Part shown: one piece after another, positions 18,473-28,265 of the stretch
Layout of the letters: the number at the start of each line of letters is the position of its first letter
How positions within the stretch are numbered: position 1 is the stretch's first letter
Assembly: GCA_027459625.1 (NCBI GenBank)
Contig: DAIDHP010000010.1
Location: 30,088-94,087 of the forward strand
Length of the DNA stretch: 64,000 nt
Source: Chthonomonadales bacterium
GTDB lineage: Bacteria; Armatimonadota; Chthonomonadetes; Chthonomonadales; CAJBBX01
Direction of reading: 5' to 3'
Made by a program: the position numbers and the translations under genes
Notes under the pieces: model-generated
Databases searched by the model: none
The model's input: the letters and a program-made list of their open reading frames with translations, nothing else
What the model was told of the DNA's origin: nothing

Positions 18473-19156
18473 GTGAAGGTTTTAGTTGTTGATGATGAGA
18501 TTCCCATATTGGATGCGGTTGCGTATAATTTGCGCAAGGAGGGGTTCCAACCCTTGACAGCTGAAGATGCGGAGCAGTGCATGCGATTGGCAAAATCCGA
18601 AAAGCCGGAGCTAATCATTCTGGATGTAATGCTTCCATCCGCCAGCGGCTTCGACATCTGCAAACGCATACGCTCGGAAAGTCACACCCCCATCATTATG
18701 CTCACCGCGCGAGCGGACGAAACGGACAGGGTGGTGGGTTTGGAGCTTGGCGCCGACGATTACGTCACGAAACCATTCAGCATGAGGGAATTGATGGCGC
18801 GGGTGAAGACGGTTCTCCGTCGGAGCAATGCTATCACTGGAAATATCGAAGAGGTGATTGATATCGGGGGAATCCATATCGATTCCAATCGATACGAAGT
18901 CAGCGTGAATGGAAATCCCGTAAGCCTTTCCCCGAAGGAGTTTGACCTTTTGAAGTTCCTTGCCCGTCATCCCGGTCAGGTTTTCACCCGTCAATCCTTG
19001 CTTGACAGCGTATGGGGGCCTGCTGCGTTCGTGGAGGATAGAACCGTGGATGTGCATATACGATGGCTGCGGGAGAAAATTGAAGCGGATCCCTCGCAAC
19101 CCCGGCATCTGATGACGGTTCGAGGCATAGGATACAAGTTTTGCGACGAGATGTGA
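18473..19156 (+). CDS. phoB: PhoB/PhoP-type response regulator
   Basis: 227 aa from a GTG at 18473 (GAGG 7 nt upstream). The receiver domain (1-120) has the acidic pocket VVDDE, phosphoacceptor D51 in ELIILDVMLP, the conserved T in IIMLTAR and K in GADDYVTKPF. The C-terminal winged helix (about 130-227) is OmpR/PhoB class (LSPKEFDLLKFLARHPGQVFTRQSLLDSVWG ... RTVDVHIRWLREKI). It should bind the four-repeat Pho box at 12015-12055 when phosphorylated by the kinase encoded next. Name assigned from class and context. Confidence 0.9.
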   Translation: MKVLVVDDEIPILDAVAYNLRKEGFQPLTAEDAEQCMRLAKSEKPELIILDVMLPSASGFDICKRIRSESHTPIIMLTARADETDRVVGLELGADDYVTKPFSMRELMARVKTVLRRSNAITGNIEEVIDIGGIHIDSNRYEVSVNGNPVSLSPKEFDLLKFLARHPGQVFTRQSLLDSVWGPAAFVEDRTVDVHIRWLREKIEADPSQPRHLMTVRGIGYKFCDEM

Positions 19157-19305
19157 GTGAATAACAAAAAGGATATCTTTCCGTGAACATCCTCTTGTCA
19201 CACGGGATGCACAAGGTATTCGTTCCCGATGTCGTCTTCGAAGGTATCTTTTGAATGGAACCTCGCCATCCCTTTACCGCAATTGGATTCACTAGGATTT
19301 GAGAA

Positions 19306-20418
19306 TTGCTAATCAGAAATCATTTAAACCACGTCTCATCGAACGAAACTCAAGCGGAAGCCACCGATACGGTTCGTTATGAATACCAAGCTCTTTTGGA
19401 TTTAAGCGATTCCGGCATTATGGTCCTTGATCGCGATGGTGTGATAATACGCGCCAACGCACTTGCCGGCAAACTATTGGGAGTTTCCACCAATACGCCT
19501 GTAGGACACACTCTTTTGGAGGTGACTCTGTCTCAATCCCTTCATAAGATTGCGCTCGCCTCCCGCGAGGAGAGCAGTACATTGTTCCTGGAGACCCGAA
19601 TCCCGGAACCCGATGGCAAGGTGCTTGCTGTGAAAATCTCCCCCATCCCGATCGATTCCGTGCCTTCGGACATGCTCTTAATCGTGGCGCGCAATGTAAC
19701 CGACCTAAGAAGACTGGAAACCATTCGAAGGGATTTTGTTGCGAACGTATCGCACGAACTTCGTACTCCTCTCGCCTCCATTCGGGCGATGGCGGAGACA
19801 TTACAGCAGGGCGCGTTGGAGGATACTCAGGTGGCGTCCAAGTTTCTTGACACCATCATCAACGAATCTCAGCGTCTTGCTCGAATTTCGGAAGACTTGC
19901 TGATTCTATCTCAAGCGGAATCCCGCGCCCCGACGAAGGAACCTTTCGATATGGCTAAACTTTTGCGCAAGGTCGTGCAAAGGTTTCAACCGCAAGCCGA
20001 TCGGTCAGGCATCAATCTGTCTTTGGATTGTCCGGCTCCCTTGCAAGCCTTCGGTAGTCAGGATCAGATCGAACAGGTAATTGTCAATCTTATTGATAAC
20101 GCTCTGAAGTACACGAGCGAGGGGGGGGAGGTGCAGGTGTCAGGCGGGATGCAGGAGGATGGAATTAATGTTTGCGTTCGCGATACCGGCATCGGAATCA
20201 TGAGTAAGGACCTTCCCAGGCTTTTTGAGCGTTTTTATCGGGTGGACAAGGCGCGTTCTCGCAGTTCGGGCGGCACTGGGCTTGGTCTGTCCATCGTGAA
20301 GCACATCGTCGAAGCGCATGGAGGCAAGGTGACAGTGGACAGCGAATACAACCACGGATCCATATTCTCCTTCACGCTTCCCAACGAAAGAGACAAAAGT
20401 GCAAACAAGGAGGGATAG
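19306..20418 (+). CDS. phoR: PhoR-type sensor histidine kinase without membrane segments
   Basis: 370 aa from a TTG at 19306 with AGGA upstream. A PAS domain (about residues 25-130, LLDLSDSGIMVLDRDGVIIRANALAGKLLG) leads to the dimerisation domain with H150 in DFVANVSHELRTPLASIRAMAETL. The ATPase domain follows with the N box (NLIDNALKYT), G1 (VRDTGIGI), F box and G2 (SGGTGLGLSIVKHIVEAHGG). PAS-HisKA order and SHELRTPLASI are PhoR-like. Unlike E. coli PhoR there is no transmembrane helix, and none is encoded in any frame of the 149-bp gap upstream, so the kinase is probably cytosolic, as for cyanobacterial SphS. The stop codon lies inside a hairpin. Confidence 0.9.
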   Translation: MLIRNHLNHVSSNETQAEATDTVRYEYQALLDLSDSGIMVLDRDGVIIRANALAGKLLGVSTNTPVGHTLLEVTLSQSLHKIALASREESSTLFLETRIPEPDGKVLAVKISPIPIDSVPSDMLLIVARNVTDLRRLETIRRDFVANVSHELRTPLASIRAMAETLQQGALEDTQVASKFLDTIINESQRLARISEDLLILSQAESRAPTKEPFDMAKLLRKVVQRFQPQADRSGINLSLDCPAPLQAFGSQDQIEQVIVNLIDNALKYTSEGGEVQVSGGMQEDGINVCVRDTGIGIMSKDLPRLFERFYRVDKARSRSSGGTGLGLSIVKHIVEAHGGKVTVDSEYNHGSIFSFTLPNERDKSANKEG

Positions 20419-20436
20419 GAGCTATCTATCCTATCC
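20413..20436. terminator. Hairpin at the end of phoR
   Basis: GGATAGG (20413-20419) pairs with CCTATCC (20430-20436) around a 10-nt loop. The phoR stop codon lies in the 5' arm. It lies between convergent phoR and the DUF885 gene. Confidence 0.5.
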
Positions 20437-20468
20437 TGTGGTTTCATCATCCTGGCGCTCCTGTTCGC

Positions 20469-22103
20469 TCACGGTCTCATGTTTTTGAGCATCTCCGTCC
20501 TTATGATGCTTGGCTGCGCGCTGCCGTATATCTGTATTCTCTGCGGCAAGGAGCTATCCTCGAAAATCGTGCCCAGTCGGTTCTTTAGGACGGATCGTAA
20601 ATCCATCATCTCGTGATATCCTACCGCTCTGCAAATTAGCCTCCCGGGTTCGCGTGCGCTTATCTGCACGCAATGAGTCGCCATGTATTCGCTCACCTCC
20701 AACTCATTACGCAGCATCCTAATCGCACCTATTGTATCGATGCATCTGAGATGAAGGAGGATATCCATTTTCATGAGCGTTATGCTCGTGAAACGTCTAT
20801 AGTGGCGAAGCAAGTCCATGTGAGGGTCCGTGTAATATTCCATCTCCCTCATCCACTCTTCGCAATACGCCCCCCATCCCTCCTCGAAGAGCACGCTTCT
20901 GGCGAAGTGAGCGCGGAAACGATTTATGTGATTTTGCGAACGGGAAATCTGCGTATGAATGCCAGGATAGACGCGGTTTATGATATTCAGCGTCACATCA
21001 TAACGAGTTAGCGCGTAATCCGCTCCGCCCGTCGGATTGGAATGGTACGGGGATATCCATAGATTTCCCAGCTTCACGTATTCGAACGGCGGAGAGTTAA
21101 TGTAGCGCACCGCATTGCATAGTCCTGCGGCGTAAGGTGGCATTGGCTCCACGTCAATCCATTCCGGGAAATCCTCCGATAACTTGCGAAGTTGAATAAA
21201 TTTCCTTGCGCGATCCAACTCCTCTCGGTATACTCCTGTTAGCTGTTCATAGGGGATAGTTTGATCGCGCATTTTGTGTATATGTTGAAGCCAGTTGTTC
21301 GTTCCGTCTATCAGGCGCGATGAGGCTTCAAGCTCATGGATCTCCTCTAATAACCATTCTTCCGCTTTATCCAGTAAAGTGTCGCCCGTATCGTCCAACA
21401 TAAGCCCAACGCGAAGTTGAAAGTTATACCACTCCTCGCCCATGGAGGCGTCTTCGCGTGCATGGGGAGAGAGTTCGTCATGAATGAACTTAGCGTAATC
21501 CTCCAGCGCCGTAAGACTGTGTTCCACCTCGTTACGGATCGCCTGCTGAAGATCGTCGTCCTCCAACTGCGAGCACCATGTAGGAATCGCCTCCTTCATG
21601 AAATCCTCCGCCCCAGCAATGCACTCAAAAGCGTGGTCAAGGTGGATGCGAAGTGGGCTTACCAATGTCGCTTTCGCTTCGGAGAGAAGTCGAGGTATTT
21701 CCTGAAGGCGATGATACAGGTGGAACGCCCGCTCATCCGGAGACTGATAATCCCGTGATAGAAGCAGATAAAGTCCCTCCATTGCGAATTGCACTGGATA
21801 GCCCGGATCTTTTTCGTAGACCAATCCCTGCTCGAAAAGGGCGATACGAATCTGCGCCTCCGCACGCGCCAAACGATAATCGAACCGCATTTCCCGTGAT
21901 AGCCCTACCAAGGATATTCTGTCAAGTTCATGCAGAAAACCCCTTGATTTTTCCATATGCTCTCGCAATGCATGGGGATGAATATGTGGCATTTCCGAAT
22001 CGTATTCATGCACCCCCATCGATGTGGCGAAAATGGGATGAGCGGCGTACAAATAAGACAGATATGACATCAAGGCTTCTTCGAAATGCAATTTTGAATC
22101 CAT
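20469..22103 (-). CDS. DUF885 family protein with degenerate metal site
   Basis: 544 aa from the ATG at 22103, which has AAGGGG at good spacing; an ATG 21 nt upstream is less likely. The length and the motifs YALTRYD and FEEGWGAYCEEWMRE place it in the DUF885 family of alpha-helical, peptidase-like proteins. In family members the metal motif reads roughly HEAYPGHH; here the matching stretch is NRVYPGIHTQ, so the first His, the Glu and one later His are replaced. It therefore is probably not an active metallopeptidase, or uses another mechanism. It has no signal peptide, whereas many relatives are secreted. It converges on phoR and is divergent from clpB. Confidence 0.75.
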   Translation of the reverse strand: MDSKLHFEEALMSYLSYLYAAHPIFATSMGVHEYDSEMPHIHPHALREHMEKSRGFLHELDRISLVGLSREMRFDYRLARAEAQIRIALFEQGLVYEKDPGYPVQFAMEGLYLLLSRDYQSPDERAFHLYHRLQEIPRLLSEAKATLVSPLRIHLDHAFECIAGAEDFMKEAIPTWCSQLEDDDLQQAIRNEVEHSLTALEDYAKFIHDELSPHAREDASMGEEWYNFQLRVGLMLDDTGDTLLDKAEEWLLEEIHELEASSRLIDGTNNWLQHIHKMRDQTIPYEQLTGVYREELDRARKFIQLRKLSEDFPEWIDVEPMPPYAAGLCNAVRYINSPPFEYVKLGNLWISPYHSNPTGGADYALTRYDVTLNIINRVYPGIHTQISRSQNHINRFRAHFARSVLFEEGWGAYCEEWMREMEYYTDPHMDLLRHYRRFTSITLMKMDILLHLRCIDTIGAIRMLRNELEVSEYMATHCVQISAREPGRLICRAVGYHEMMDLRSVLKNRLGTIFEDSSLPQRIQIYGSAQPSIIRTEMLKNMRP

Positions 22104-22311
22104 GCGAGAATTCCCCTTCGACATCCTGATAGATCATTTTGGTTCTAAACAACCTATTGAAGTATAAGCGCCCGTGGATGCGTAATGATTTTACCTATGG
22201 ATAACATTCTACCTCTGAGGATGTTTTTTATCCGATTATCGGGAAAACAATGCTAAAAATACAGGAACCGGGGAGATGAATGTTCCGTATTAATGAATAG
22301 ATTATTGAGTA

Positions 22312-22338
22312 TGATATACTAAAGAGAAGTGATATAAT
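22312..22338 (+). promoter_or_regulatory. Tandem extended -10 promoters of clpB
   Basis: Two extended -10 elements, TGATATACT (22312-22320) and TGATATAAT (22330-22338), lie 18 bp apart, 72-98 bp before the clpB start. No matching -35 boxes and no CIRCE repeat are seen. Confidence 0.5.
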
Positions 22339-22409
22339 GATTATAGATAATTTTCCGATTTACTCTTATCCGACGCTAATGATCAAGTCCTTGTAGGACG
22401 GAGGGAATT

Positions 22410-25031
22410 ATGGATTACGAAAAAATGACTGAAAAAGCTCAAGAGGCGTTAAGCAGCGCCACGTCCATGGCAATGGAGCATAACAACGTCAACGTGGACG
22501 GCGAGCATCTGTTGCTTTCTCTGTTGCGGCAAGAAGATGGTCTGATGCCGAAGATTCTTGCAAGGATAGGTGTGAGCGTCAAGGAGTTCACGAATAAAGT
22601 CGAGAGGGAAATTGATCGACTTCCGCGCATTGGCGGCGGATACAGCTCGGAATCCATTCACATGACATATCGTCTTGGACAGATACTGAACCGCGCGGAG
22701 AAGGAGGCGAAGCAACTCAAGGACGAATATGTGAGCGTCGAGCATCTGATACTCGCGATGGTGGAGGAGGGTGGCAACACGCCTTCAGGGAGTCTCCTTA
22801 CGGAATACGGCGTCACGCGGGATCGACTCTTGAGCGAATTAGTGGAGGTGCGAGGCAATCAGAGGGTCACCAGCAAAAACCCGGAGGCGACTTACGAGGC
22901 GCTCGTCAAGTACGGGCGGGATCTCGTGGATGACGCCATGAAAAACAGGCTTGATCCCGTCATCGGAAGAGACGCGGAGATACGGCGGATTCTGCGCATC
23001 CTGCTTCGAAAGACCAAGAACAATCCGGTGCTTATTGGAGAACCGGGAGTGGGCAAGACGGCGATTGTGGAGGGGTTGGCTCAAAGGATCGTTAGAGGAG
23101 ATGTGCCGGAAGGGCTGAAAAACAAGAAGATTTTCGCCTTGGATATGGGTTCTTTGATCGCCGGCGCCAAATACCGAGGGGAGTTTGAGGAGCGTCTGAA
23201 AGCGGTGCTCAACGAAGTGAAGAAAAGCGAAGGGGGAATAATTCTGTTCATCGACGAACTTCACTCCATCGTTGGAGCGGGAAAAGCCGAAGGCGCGCTG
23301 GATGCCGGAAATATGCTTAAGCCGATGCTTGCGCGAGGAGAGTTGCATTGCATCGGGGCCACGACGTTGGACGAGTATCGCCAGTACATCGAAGAGGATG
23401 CGGCGCTGGAGAGAAGATTTCAGCCAGTGGTTGTTGAGCCGCCAAGCGTGGAGGACACCATTTCCATTCTGCGCGGCTTGAAGGAAAGATACGAGATTCA
23501 TCATGGGGTCAGGATTCAGGATAACGCCTTGGTTGCGGCGGCAACGCTCTCAAACCGTTATATCAGTGATCGTTTCCTTCCGGACAAGGCGATTGATCTA
23601 GTCGACGAAGCTTGCGCCATGATACGGTCGGAGATCGATTCCATGCCCACGGAATTGGATGAAATTATGCGTCGCATCATGCAACTGGAGATTGAGGAGC
23701 AAGCTCTCCGGAAAGAGACCGATCACGGCAGCATGGAACGATTGGAAGCCCTGCGCAAGGAGTTGGCGAATCTGAGGGAGAAAAGTTCCGCCATGCAGGC
23801 GCAGTGGGAGAATGAGAAGACAGTTATCAAACGCGTTCAACTCTTGCGCGAGGAGATCGAAGAGACTCGCTACGCCATCGAGCAGGCCGAAAGGGATTAC
23901 GATCTTAACCGCGCAGCGGAGTTGAAGCATGGAAAATTGCCTGAGTTAATGAGAAAGCTGAAGGCTGAGGAAAACTCTCAGGATGAAAATGGCGACAAGT
24001 CCAAACTGCTGAGCGAGGAGGTGACCGAAGAGGAGATTGCGGAGATTGTTAGCAAGTGGACCGGAATACCTCTTTCCCGGCTTGTGGAAGGTGAGAGAGC
24101 CAAGTTGCTTCATTTGGATGAGGAACTGCATAAGAGGGTGATAGGTCAGGATACGGCGGTGAACACTGTTTCGGACGCCGTGATTCGCGCCAGGTCCGGA
24201 ATTAAGGATCCAAAAAAACCCATTGGCTCCTTTGTGTTTCTCGGACCGACCGGCGTGGGCAAGACGGAATTGGCGAGGGCTCTCGCGGAATCGCTCTTTG
24301 ATTCCGAGGAGAACATGGTGCGCATAGATATGTCGGAGTATATGGAGAAGCATAGTGTCTCCAGAATGATAGGCTCGCCGCCCGGTTACGTAGGATACGA
24401 AGAAGGGGGGCAATTGACGGAAGCCGTCAGAAGGCATCCCTACTGCGTGCTGTTGTTCGATGAGTTTGAAAAAGCTCATCCGGATGTCTCAAACGTGATG
24501 CTGCAAATCCTTGATGAGGGGAGACTTACGGACTCGCATGGGCGATTGGTGGATTTTAAAAACTCCATCATCATCCTTACAAGCAATGTGGGATCTCATC
24601 TCCTGTTGCAGGAACTGGATGCAAAAGGAGAGATCAGCGCGAAGTGCGAAAATGAGGTTTTGGATGAGTTGCGTGACACCGTTCGACCGGAGTTCCTGAA
24701 CCGATTGGATGAAATTGTTATCTTCAAGCCGCTTGGAATGGCTGAGATAGAGCAAATCGTCGATCTTCAAGTGGATTTGCTTAAAGAGAGACTGAAAGAT
24801 CGAGGTATCACTTTGGAACTGACCGATGCCGTGCGTGAGCGTCTCGCCAAGGCGGGGTACGATCCCGTATACGGAGCGCGCCCGCTGAAACGAGTCATCC
24901 AGCGTGAACTGGAGACTCTGATTGGAAGAAACATCATTGCGGGGGATATCTCCGATGGGGATCATTTGGTTGTTGATGTTCAGGATAAACGTATCGTCTT
25001 GAGCACAATAAAGGAAACATCGAAAACATAA
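22410..25031 (+). CDS. clpB: ClpB-type disaggregase
   Basis: 873 aa, standard for ClpB. In order: Clp N domain repeats (about 1-145), AAA+ domain 1 with Walker A GEPGVGKT and Walker [10 protein letters not shown], a full-length middle coiled coil (about 405-530, which separates ClpB from ClpC and ClpA), AAA+ domain 2 with GPTGVGKT and [15 protein letters not shown], and the C-terminal domain ([20 protein letters not shown]). It pulls proteins out of aggregates together with DnaK. Two small heat-shock protein genes follow directly, making a heat-shock operon in which the small chaperones hold substrates for ClpB. Ribosome site GGAGGG. Confidence 0.94.
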   Translation: MDYEKMTEKAQEALSSATSMAMEHNNVNVDGEHLLLSLLRQEDGLMPKILARIGVSVKEFTNKVEREIDRLPRIGGGYSSESIHMTYRLGQILNRAEKEAKQLKDEYVSVEHLILAMVEEGGNTPSGSLLTEYGVTRDRLLSELVEVRGNQRVTSKNPEATYEALVKYGRDLVDDAMKNRLDPVIGRDAEIRRILRILLRKTKNNPVLIGEPGVGKTAIVEGLAQRIVRGDVPEGLKNKKIFALDMGSLIAGAKYRGEFEERLKAVLNEVKKSEGGIILFIDELHSIVGAGKAEGALDAGNMLKPMLARGELHCIGATTLDEYRQYIEEDAALERRFQPVVVEPPSVEDTISILRGLKERYEIHHGVRIQDNALVAAATLSNRYISDRFLPDKAIDLVDEACAMIRSEIDSMPTELDEIMRRIMQLEIEEQALRKETDHGSMERLEALRKELANLREKSSAMQAQWENEKTVIKRVQLLREEIEETRYAIEQAERDYDLNRAAELKHGKLPELMRKLKAEENSQDENGDKSKLLSEEVTEEEIAEIVSKWTGIPLSRLVEGERAKLLHLDEELHKRVIGQDTAVNTVSDAVIRARSGIKDPKKPIGSFVFLGPTGVGKTELARALAESLFDSEENMVRIDMSEYMEKHSVSRMIGSPPGYVGYEEGGQLTEAVRRHPYCVLLFDEFEKAHPDVSNVMLQILDEGRLTDSHGRLVDFKNSIIILTSNVGSHLLLQELDAKGEISAKCENEVLDELRDTVRPEFLNRLDEIVIFKPLGMAEIEQIVDLQVDLLKERLKDRGITLELTDAVRERLAKAGYDPVYGARPLKRVIQRELETLIGRNIIAGDISDGDHLVVDVQDKRIVLSTIKETSKT

Positions 25032-25058
25032 TCATAATGCATTAAGGAGGGAAATTCA

Positions 25059-25520
25059 ATGAGAACATGGGATACGTTTAATGAACTAGTGGCGTTGCAA
25101 AGAGAGTTGAATCGGGCGCTCGACACCTACCTGCCGGAACATACATCGAGTAGGGACTGGCCCGTGGGTTTTCTGCCCGGTAAAAGTGCGAGAGCCTATC
25201 CTCTCATCAACATCAGCGAGGACAAGGATAACTTTTACGTTGAGGCCTTGGCGCCTGGAATCAACACATCATCCCTTGAGATCAACGTGGCGAGAAAAAC
25301 CCTGCGCATCTCAGGAGAGAAGATGAATCTGAACGATATCAAGCCGGAACAGATACATCGCAGCGAGAGGTCGGGAGGAAAATTCATTCGCAGCGTGGAA
25401 CTGCCCGTGGAGGTGGACTCCAACGGAGTGAAGGCGAAATACTCGCAGGGCATTCTCACCATCACTCTGCCGAAGGCGGAGGATGCGAAACCTAAACGCA
25501 TCGCAGTGGATGTGCAATAA
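25059..25520 (+). CDS. Small heat-shock protein (Hsp20), copy 1
   Basis: 153 aa, 27 bp after clpB with AAGGAGG upstream. The alpha-crystallin domain spans about residues 45-150: PLINISEDKDNFYVEALAPGI, then LRISGE, RSERSGGKFIRSVELPVEVD and YSQGILTITLPKAED. The N-terminal arm (MRTWDTFNELVALQRELNRAL) is the usual Hsp20-class A type. It binds unfolding proteins without ATP and passes them to ClpB/DnaK. Confidence 0.92.
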   Translation: MRTWDTFNELVALQRELNRALDTYLPEHTSSRDWPVGFLPGKSARAYPLINISEDKDNFYVEALAPGINTSSLEINVARKTLRISGEKMNLNDIKPEQIHRSERSGGKFIRSVELPVEVDSNGVKAKYSQGILTITLPKAEDAKPKRIAVDVQ

Positions 25521-25553
25521 GCGGGAAATTTTCATTCGGAAGGAGAAACGACA

Positions 25554-25952
25554 ATGGCCGAGAAAACAATTCAGACTCAAACAGAGAAAGGCGATTTGCA
25601 AAAACTGGAGAATACTCGCAATACGGAGGAATATATCACTCCCGCCGTGGATATCTACGAGGAGGAGAAGGGATTGGCGCTCCTTGCTGACCTTCCAGGC
25701 GTGAACAAGGAGGGGTTGGATATTCAGGTGAAGGATGATATCCTCACAATCCAAGCGCACGCCGATTACAAGAATGTTGCGACTCCGTTTTACAAAGAGT
25801 TCGATATTCAACACTTTTTCAGGCAGTTTCAACTCTCGGAGAAGGTGGATGCGAGCAAGATCACCGCTCAGTTCATTAATGGAGTTTTGAAACTCAGCCT
25901 GCCGAAGGCAGAGGAAACCCTGCCTAGAAAGATCACGATTGAGATCGGATAA
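25554..25952 (+). CDS. Small heat-shock protein (Hsp20), copy 2
   Basis: 132 aa, 33 bp after copy 1, with AAGGAG upstream. It has the alpha-crystallin fold pattern (ITPAVDIYEEEKGLALLADLPGVNKEGLDIQVKDDILTIQAHA ... FINGVLKLSLPKAEE) but a different N-terminal arm and a changed middle, with FYKEFDIQHFFRQFQLSEKVD in place of the usual RSER/GxFxR segment. The two copies thus belong to different subclasses and could form mixed oligomers. Confidence 0.9.
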   Translation: MAEKTIQTQTEKGDLQKLENTRNTEEYITPAVDIYEEEKGLALLADLPGVNKEGLDIQVKDDILTIQAHADYKNVATPFYKEFDIQHFFRQFQLSEKVDASKITAQFINGVLKLSLPKAEETLPRKITIEIG

Positions 25953-25977
25953 TTACCGTCAATCGCCATCGATAGGT

Positions 25978-26010
25978 ATAATGGGGGAGTGGGAGACCCT
26001 CCCCCATTAT
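25978..26010. terminator. Hairpin ending the clpB-hsp20 unit
   Basis: A perfect 12-bp stem, ATAATGGGGGAG (25978-25989) with CTCCCCCATTAT (25999-26010), 25 bp after the second hsp20 stop. A TATAAT at 25977-25982 with TTACCG 18 nt upstream overlaps it and could start a transcript of the DUF2905 gene. Confidence 0.6.
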
Positions 26011-26029
26011 TCGTGGATAGGTTTATAAA

Positions 26030-26245
26030 ATGTCAGAGTTCGGGAAACTTTTGCTTGTGCTTGGAGCGATATTGATGTTCGCCGGAGCTGTCATATGGGC
26101 GATGGGTAGACTTGGCGCCCCTAGGTTGCCGGGGGATTTCGTATTCCGCAAAGGCGGAGTGACATTCTATTTCCCCATCGCCACTAGCATCATCGTCAGC
26201 ATAATCCTCACCTTGCTTTTGAACATCCTTCTGCGCAGACGCTAA
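26030..26245 (+). CDS. DUF2905 membrane protein
   Basis: 71 aa with two membrane helices (LLLVLGAILMFAGAVIWAMGRLG and FPIATSIIVSIILTLLLNILL) around the DUF2905 motif RLPGDFVFRKGGVTFYFPI. The family is small, widespread and of unknown role. AGG precedes the start. It ends 37 bp before the phosphatase start. Confidence 0.9.
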   Translation: MSEFGKLLLVLGAILMFAGAVIWAMGRLGAPRLPGDFVFRKGGVTFYFPIATSIIVSIILTLLLNILLRRR

Positions 26246-26282
26246 GGTGTGCCGGCGTACCTATTTGATAAGAGAGGCATAC

Positions 26283-27191
26283 GTGACTGAGATGGATAAA
26301 TCCTTGTATTTTCACCCGGATGGTTCCTTTCGAATCGTTCAGCTTACAGATCTCCACATCACGAACGGCGGCGAGGAGGACCGTAAAACTTTGGACCTGG
26401 TCGGCAAAATACTGAACTGGGAAAAACCCGATCTTGCGGTTTTAACCGGGGATATCATCGAAGGGAAGCGTTGCGTGGACCCTGCCAATTCGTGGCTGTC
26501 CGCCGTCGAGCCGCTTGAGAGGAGATCGTTGCCTTGGACCGCCGTCTTCGGCAATCATGACGATGAGGGTGTTCTAAGCCGTTCCGAATTAATGCGCGTG
26601 CAGCAGTCGTGCGAGCATTGCCTTTCAGAGTTCGGACCCGAAAACATACCCGGAGTAGGGAATTATGCGCTGACCATTCGTAATAATCCCGGCAACGCCA
26701 TGGGCGCCATACTCTATTTCATAGATTCAAACAGCTACGCCAGGGATGGATTGGAGGGATACGGTTGGATTGAGAAGGAGCAAATAGATTGGTATCTGAC
26801 CAAAGCGGCGGATCTCGCCTTCCAATCGCCTGACGGTAATCCTGTTCCGGCGTTCGCTTTTTTTCACATCCCTTTTCCTGAATACAATGATGTCTGGAGC
26901 CAGGGGAATTGCAAAGGAGAGAAGAACGAAGATGTGTGTTGTCCCGCCATCAACACCGGAATGTTCGAGGCTTTCCGCAAAGCGGGGGATGTTGTCGGCG
27001 TTTTTGTCGGGCACGAACACATCAACGATTATGAAGGCGATTTAAATGGGGTCAGACTTTGCTACGGACGCGGCGGCGGGTACGGAACCTATGGAAAGGA
27101 GGGATTTCGCAAAGGGGCTCGCGTGATCGAAATCCGTTCCGGCGACAGAGACTTTAAAACATGGATCAGGTTGGATAATATCAAGGGGTGA
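26283..27191 (+). CDS. Calcineurin-like metallophosphoesterase (PPA/Dcr2-like)
   Basis: 302 aa from a GTG at 26283 with GAGAGG 5 nt upstream; the frame stays open to 26247 without a ribosome site. All blocks of the two-metal phosphoesterase site are present: D and H in QLTDLHI, VLTGDII, FGNHDDEG, FFHIPFPEY and GHEHINDYEG. The architecture matches the Dcr2/PPA29 purple-acid-phosphatase-like group. No signal peptide, so probably cytoplasmic. The substrate is unknown. It is not preceded by a Pho box. Confidence 0.87.
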   Translation: MTEMDKSLYFHPDGSFRIVQLTDLHITNGGEEDRKTLDLVGKILNWEKPDLAVLTGDIIEGKRCVDPANSWLSAVEPLERRSLPWTAVFGNHDDEGVLSRSELMRVQQSCEHCLSEFGPENIPGVGNYALTIRNNPGNAMGAILYFIDSNSYARDGLEGYGWIEKEQIDWYLTKAADLAFQSPDGNPVPAFAFFHIPFPEYNDVWSQGNCKGEKNEDVCCPAINTGMFEAFRKAGDVVGVFVGHEHINDYEGDLNGVRLCYGRGGGYGTYGKEGFRKGARVIEIRSGDRDFKTWIRLDNIKG

Positions 27192-27259
27192 CGGGAGAAT
27201 GGAAACAAAAACGGCTCGAAACGTAGGAATAACTAGCGTCCCGAGCCTGTGACAACTAG

Positions 27260-28210
27260 TCAATCGGAGAATGCGTTCTCGATGGCTTGCAACTCCTCTT
27301 TGGTGAGTTTCCATCCCATCGCCTGCACGTTCTCTTCCGCCTGTGATGCGCGTCTTGCCCCCACTATTGCGGCGGTCACTGCGGGATTGCTTAATGTCCA
27401 CGCAATGGCGAGATGCCCCACGGTCTTTCCATGTTTCTCCGCGATGGGGCGAAGACGATCCACGAACTCCAAGTTCTTTTGCAGCCTTTCACCGCTGAAC
27501 ATCGGGTTGCGTTTGCGCCAATCATCCTCCGCGACGCGACTGGGGTCAAATGAGCCGCTAAGCAACCCCGCCTGCATGGGGCTATAGACGATTACGCCGA
27601 CTCCATGATCGAGGCACCACGGCAGTATCTCCTTCTCAACCTCTCTTCGGAGCAGGCTGTAAGGAGGTTGCAGGGAATCAACGTGGCACACGGCTTCGCA
27701 TCGTTGCAAAAGCTGGACGTCAAAATTGCTGACTCCGATCCATCTCACCTTTCCCGCTTTCTGAAGGTCCGCCATCGCAGCCCAGGAATCCTCGACAGGG
27801 GTTTGAGTGCGATTATCCGGCCAGTGGAATTGATACAAATCAATGTAATCCGTGCCTAATCGACGTAAACTCGCTTCCACCTCTCTGCGAATGCTTGCAG
27901 GGGTGAGATCATTGACGGGAGGTGTGGTCTCCTGAGGAATCAATCCGCATTTGGTGGCGATGATAATTTCTTCGCGTCGCATACCCTCCAACGCCTTGCA
28001 AACCACCTCTTCGGAGTGTCCATACCCGTAGATCGCAGCGGTATCGATCCAATTCACTCCGAGTTCAAGAGATTTGCGTATCGCTTGAATTGATTCCGAA
28101 TCATCCTGAACCCCCCACCCATAGACCCATGGACCGCCAATCGCCCACGCGCCGAGACCCACGGTGGTGATTTCCGGTCCGTTTCTTCCCAGCTTTCGTT
28201 TATCAATCAT
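27260..28210 (-). CDS. Aldo/keto reductase
   Basis: 316 aa, standard length. The family tetrad is visible: Asp in WIDTAAIYGYG, the Tyr of IYGYG, Lys in IIATKCG and His in QFHWPD. NADPH-binding parts SPMQAGLLSG and AAIVGARRASQAEEN are present. The protein most resembles the YajO/oxidoreductase group acting on small carbonyls or sugars; substrate unknown. It converges on the metallophosphatase gene and follows the DinB-like gene by 55 bp on the same strand. Ribosome site AGGAG. Confidence 0.92.
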   Translation of the reverse strand: MIDKRKLGRNGPEITTVGLGAWAIGGPWVYGWGVQDDSESIQAIRKSLELGVNWIDTAAIYGYGHSEEVVCKALEGMRREEIIIATKCGLIPQETTPPVNDLTPASIRREVEASLRRLGTDYIDLYQFHWPDNRTQTPVEDSWAAMADLQKAGKVRWIGVSNFDVQLLQRCEAVCHVDSLQPPYSLLRREVEKEILPWCLDHGVGVIVYSPMQAGLLSGSFDPSRVAEDDWRKRNPMFSGERLQKNLEFVDRLRPIAEKHGKTVGHLAIAWTLSNPAVTAAIVGARRASQAEENVQAMGWKLTKEELQAIENAFSD

Positions 28211-28265
28211 AGTATTTTTTTCTCCTAATTATGATTATGGGTATTCCCAATTGGGTTTGGCTGAC

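Noticed and set aside
22125..22409. CIRCE element expected before heat-shock genes
   Set aside because: No TTAGCACTC/GAGTGCTAA inverted repeat is present before clpB.
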